Shown: one piece after another, positions 49,709 through 51,831 of the stretch | How positions within the stretch are numbered: the first letter of the stretch is position 1 | How the letters are laid out: each line of letters begins with the position of its first letter | Origin: an uncultured Eubacteriales bacterium | GTDB lineage: Bacteria > Bacillota > Clostridia > Lachnospirales > Lachnospiraceae | Assembly: GCA_900549105.1 (NCBI GenBank) | Contig: URND01000008.1 | Span: forward strand, 1 to 51,831 | Direction of reading: 5' to 3' | Length of the DNA: 51,831 nt | The notes under the pieces: model-generated | The model's database searches: none | The model's input: only the letters and a program-made list of their open reading frames with translations | What the model was told of the DNA's origin: nothing | Translations under genes and position numbers: made by a program

Positions 49709-51240
49709 AGGCTGCCTCCATAGGTTTCATCCGGCAAACGATAGCCGACAGCTTCCGCCACATGTTCCATCCGAATATTGAAACTTCCCTCTAAATCGCT
49801 GATAGTCCGGGCGACTTTTAAAATCTTCTGATAGATTCTGGCAGACAGATGAAACTTCTCATAAATCTTCCCTAAAAAGCGCTGGCTCTCACCATCCAGA
49901 CAACAATATTTTTCAAGCATCTGCCCCTTCATTTCACTGTTATACTGAATACCGCAGCCGGAAAATCTTTCCCTTTGTATCTGATATGCCCGCTCAACGC
50001 CCTCATACATCTGTCGGCTGTCCAGGGCAGCCGTCCGCCCCTTCATATGCCGGTAATCCACCCGGCGGATGTAAACGCATAAATCAAGCCGTTCCATCAC
50101 CGGCCCGCTTATCTTTGACATATATTTTTGTATCTGGGCCGGCGTACACCGACACCGATTTCTATCCGGATAATAACCGCAGGGGCACGGATTTGAAGCT
50201 GCCACCACCAATGGTTTTGCCGGAAAACAGTAATCCCCCCGGACCCGGTGGATAAAGACCTCTCCCGCCTCCAAAGGCTGCCGCAAAGCCTCGATGGCGC
50301 TCCGCGAAAACTCGGCAAATTCATCCAGAAATAATATTCCTCCGTGGGCCAGACTGATTTCTCCCGGTATCGGAACCGCTCCGCCGCCAATCAATACCTT
50401 ATCAGAAACCGAGTGATGGGGACTTCGGAATGGCCGACAGGTGATCAATCCGCTTCCCGGTTTAAGCCGTCCGGCAGCGCTGTGAATTTTTGTCACAATT
50501 ACCTGCTCCTCAAAAGCCATCTCCGGCAAAATATAGGGCAGCCGCTCCGCCATCATCGTCTTACCGCTTCCCGGCGGCCCCACCACCAGCAGATGATGAT
50601 GCCCGGCAGCACAAATCTCCATGCAGCGTTTTGCCGCCTCCTGCCCGCATATATCTCCAAAATCCATGGGATATTTTCTATCTCTGCATACTTTCTCTGT
50701 TCCCCTGCAATATTGTGCCGGTATCTCCTTCTCTCCCCGCAGATGCCGGACCACCTCATTCAACGTGGCAGCTCCGAAAACTCTCATTCCCGATACAATC
50801 GCCGCCTCCTCGGCATTTTCCGCAGGTACAAAGCAATTACAAAATCCGTCTTTTTTTGCCTGGCTGACCATAGGCAGAATTCCCTTTACCGGGACAAGCC
50901 TGCCATTCAGACCCAATTCTCCAATAAAAATACTGTTTTCAAAAAATTTTGGTGAAATATCCTCAACACAACTCAGAAGTGCTACGGCCACAGGCAAATC
51001 AAAACCTGTCCCCGATTTACGAAAATCTGCTGGCGCCAGATTAATCAGATAGCGCTTTGGCGGCAGCGGAAAGCCCGAATTCCTCATCGCCGTACATATC
51101 CGCGCGCCGGACTCACGAACCTCGGCCGAAAGTTCACCCACAATCTGAAATGTGGGCAGACCGCTGCTCATATCTGCCTCCACACGGACAATACGCCCCT
51201 CAATACCTAAACAAAGCGCACTATATACTTTACAGAACAT
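49699..51240 (-). CDS. comM: YifB/ComM family Mg-chelatase-like AAA ATPase
   Basis: 513-aa protein. An N-terminal Lon-protease-like S5 fold part (about 20-165) is followed by an AAA ATPase with Walker A GPPGSGKT (221-228), Walker B GGILFLDEF and sensor region AASNPCPCGYYPD, and a C-terminal Mg-chelatase extension. ComM is a hexameric helicase aiding branch migration in transformation recombination. It is the first gene of comM-dprA(-topA), read divergently from dtd. Confidence 0.93.
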   Translation of the reverse strand: MFCKVYSALCLGIEGRIVRVEADMSSGLPTFQIVGELSAEVRESGARICTAMRNSGFPLPPKRYLINLAPADFRKSGTGFDLPVAVALLSCVEDISPKFFENSIFIGELGLNGRLVPVKGILPMVSQAKKDGFCNCFVPAENAEEAAIVSGMRVFGAATLNEVVRHLRGEKEIPAQYCRGTEKVCRDRKYPMDFGDICGQEAAKRCMEICAAGHHHLLVVGPPGSGKTMMAERLPYILPEMAFEEQVIVTKIHSAAGRLKPGSGLITCRPFRSPHHSVSDKVLIGGGAVPIPGEISLAHGGILFLDEFAEFSRSAIEALRQPLEAGEVFIHRVRGDYCFPAKPLVVAASNPCPCGYYPDRNRCRCTPAQIQKYMSKISGPVMERLDLCVYIRRVDYRHMKGRTAALDSRQMYEGVERAYQIQRERFSGCGIQYNSEMKGQMLEKYCCLDGESQRFLGKIYEKFHLSARIYQKILKVARTISDLEGSFNIRMEHVAEAVGYRLPDETYGGSLWD

Positions 51241-51279
51241 AATTTTCTCCCTTTCTTCCGAAAGGCAATACCTGATTAT

Positions 51280-51308
51280 ACTTTACCAATAGCCCGCCGA
51301 TTCTTCAA
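51280..51308 (-). promoter_or_regulatory. Probable promoter of the comM-dprA operon
   Basis: Minus-strand TTGAAG (51303-51308), 17 bp, TAAAGT (51280-51285); a better -10 hexamer TATAAT lies 6 bp further downstream but lacks a good -35. Confidence 0.45.
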
Positions 51309-51349
51309 CTATAATGTTTCTGCCTTTTTTGACATTTTTCGCCTTTCAT

Positions 51350-51378
51350 TTGACGCTGATACGCTTCGCAGATATAAT
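51350..51378 (+). promoter_or_regulatory. Sigma-A promoter of dtd
   Basis: TTGACG (51350-51355), 17 bp, TATAAT (51373-51378), about 60 bp upstream of the ATG. Confidence 0.75.
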
Positions 51379-51440
51379 AAAACCAGTGAGTGTAACTTTC
51401 ACAATTAAATTTATAATGTTAAAACAAAGGAGTTATTCAT

Positions 51441-51831
51441 ATGAAAGCAGTAATACAGCGGGTCAGCCGCGGCAAAGTAACTATTGACGGCCGGATACAC
51501 GGTGAAATCGGCCGCGGTTTCGTCGTTCTGCTCGGCGTGGCTAAAGATGATACGGGAGAAGATATGGATTATCTCGTCAAAAAAATTTCCGGGCTTCGCG
51601 TGTTTGAAGATGGGGAAGGAAAAATGAATCTTGGGTTAAAAGATGTCAACGGCGAACTTTTAATTATTTCCCAGTTCACCCTGTTTGCCAACACAAAAAA
51701 GGGGAATCGCCCAAGCTTTATTGACGCCGGTCTGCCGGAACCTTCCAAAGCCTTTTATCTGGATTTTATTCAGGCTTTCCGCAATCTGGGGTTTACAGTC
51801 GCCGAAGGAGAATTCGGCGCGGATATGGCCG
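51441..51831 (+). CDS. dtd: D-aminoacyl-tRNA deacylase (partial, 3' end outside window)
   Basis: The first 130 codons of an expected roughly 150 are present. MKAVIQRVSRGKVTIDG is the canonical DTD start, and the substrate motif SQFTLFA is followed by KKGNRPSF. DTD removes D-amino acids (and glycine from tRNA-Ala) from mischarged tRNAs. The late Gly-Pro motif is probably beyond the edge. AAAGGAG lies 8 nt before the ATG. The downstream partner, often relA/spoT upstream or an MBL-fold gene downstream in Firmicutes, cannot be seen. Confidence 0.95.
   Translation, partial: MKAVIQRVSRGKVTIDGRIHGEIGRGFVVLLGVAKDDTGEDMDYLVKKISGLRVFEDGEGKMNLGLKDVNGELLIISQFTLFANTKKGNRPSFIDAGLPEPSKAFYLDFIQAFRNLGFTVAEGEFGADMA

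Overview
The window looks like chromosome of an anaerobic Firmicute, most likely a Lachnospiraceae (Clostridium cluster XIVa) member. The reasons are consensus sigma-A promoters (TTGACA-17-TATAAT), strong GGAGG ribosome sites, a tRNA-Trp T-box leader, a CIRCE/HrcA operator, an HydE hydrogenase maturase, EutA, a DppD-DppF fusion, a DUF5721 protein behind purB, and the SelD/YedF/DUF3343 selenium cluster. I found no rRNA, tRNA, CRISPR array, integrase or replication origin. Both ends cut genes: eutA on the left and dtd on the right.

Layout. 1-5.6 kb: start of eutA behind a promoter plus terminator leader, then a four-gene nucleoside (BMP/NupNOPQ type) ABC importer. 5.7-7.5 kb: stand-alone TrpB2 under a Trp T-box. 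7.5-11.9 kb: two small hypotheticals (one truncated), a cysK-hydE operon, another small hypothetical, and a TetR/CPBP-protease pair. 12-20 kb: an accessory stretch with a DUF1016 nuclease, a GNAT protein, several decayed gene fragments, DUF1905, TnpV, a TetR-controlled cassette of a 44-aa membrane peptide and two membrane-anchored alpha/beta hydrolases, a cysteine-rich KTR protein, an XRE membrane regulator and a PadR regulator. 20-23 kb: two tandem copies of a 72-bp hairpin repeat, ptsI, truA, a 307-bp near-palindrome and a third repeat copy. 23-30 kb: an oligopeptide ABC importer divergent from pepF, which carries one in-frame amber codon. 30-32 kb: glnB-amtB behind an attenuator-like leader. 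32-35.5 kb: a GntR-ABC operon, an LspA-like peptidase and an ArsP_2-like metal exporter. 35.6-42 kb: htpG with CIRCE, and purC-purF-purB-DUF5721. 42-46.3 kb: a ZIP transporter and a five-gene selenium operon. 46.4-51.8 kb: comM-dprA-topA and dtd.

How the genes work together. Several blocks are nutrient-scavenging units: nucleoside import, peptide import with a cytosolic oligopeptidase, ammonium uptake with PII, and Trp-responsive TrpB2. The selenium operon carries SelD, YedF, the DUF3343 carrier and a class V aminotransferase without selA/selB nearby. That fits the selenium-dependent molybdenum hydroxylase trait more than selenoprotein synthesis. The most rewarding places for a second look are the two promoter-terminator leaders (eutA, glnB-amtB), the uncharacterised 96-aa protein heading the selenium operon, the 307-bp palindrome that seems to carry the truA promoter, the hydrolase cassette, and the CIRCE operator embedded in a 39-nt terminator-like palindrome.
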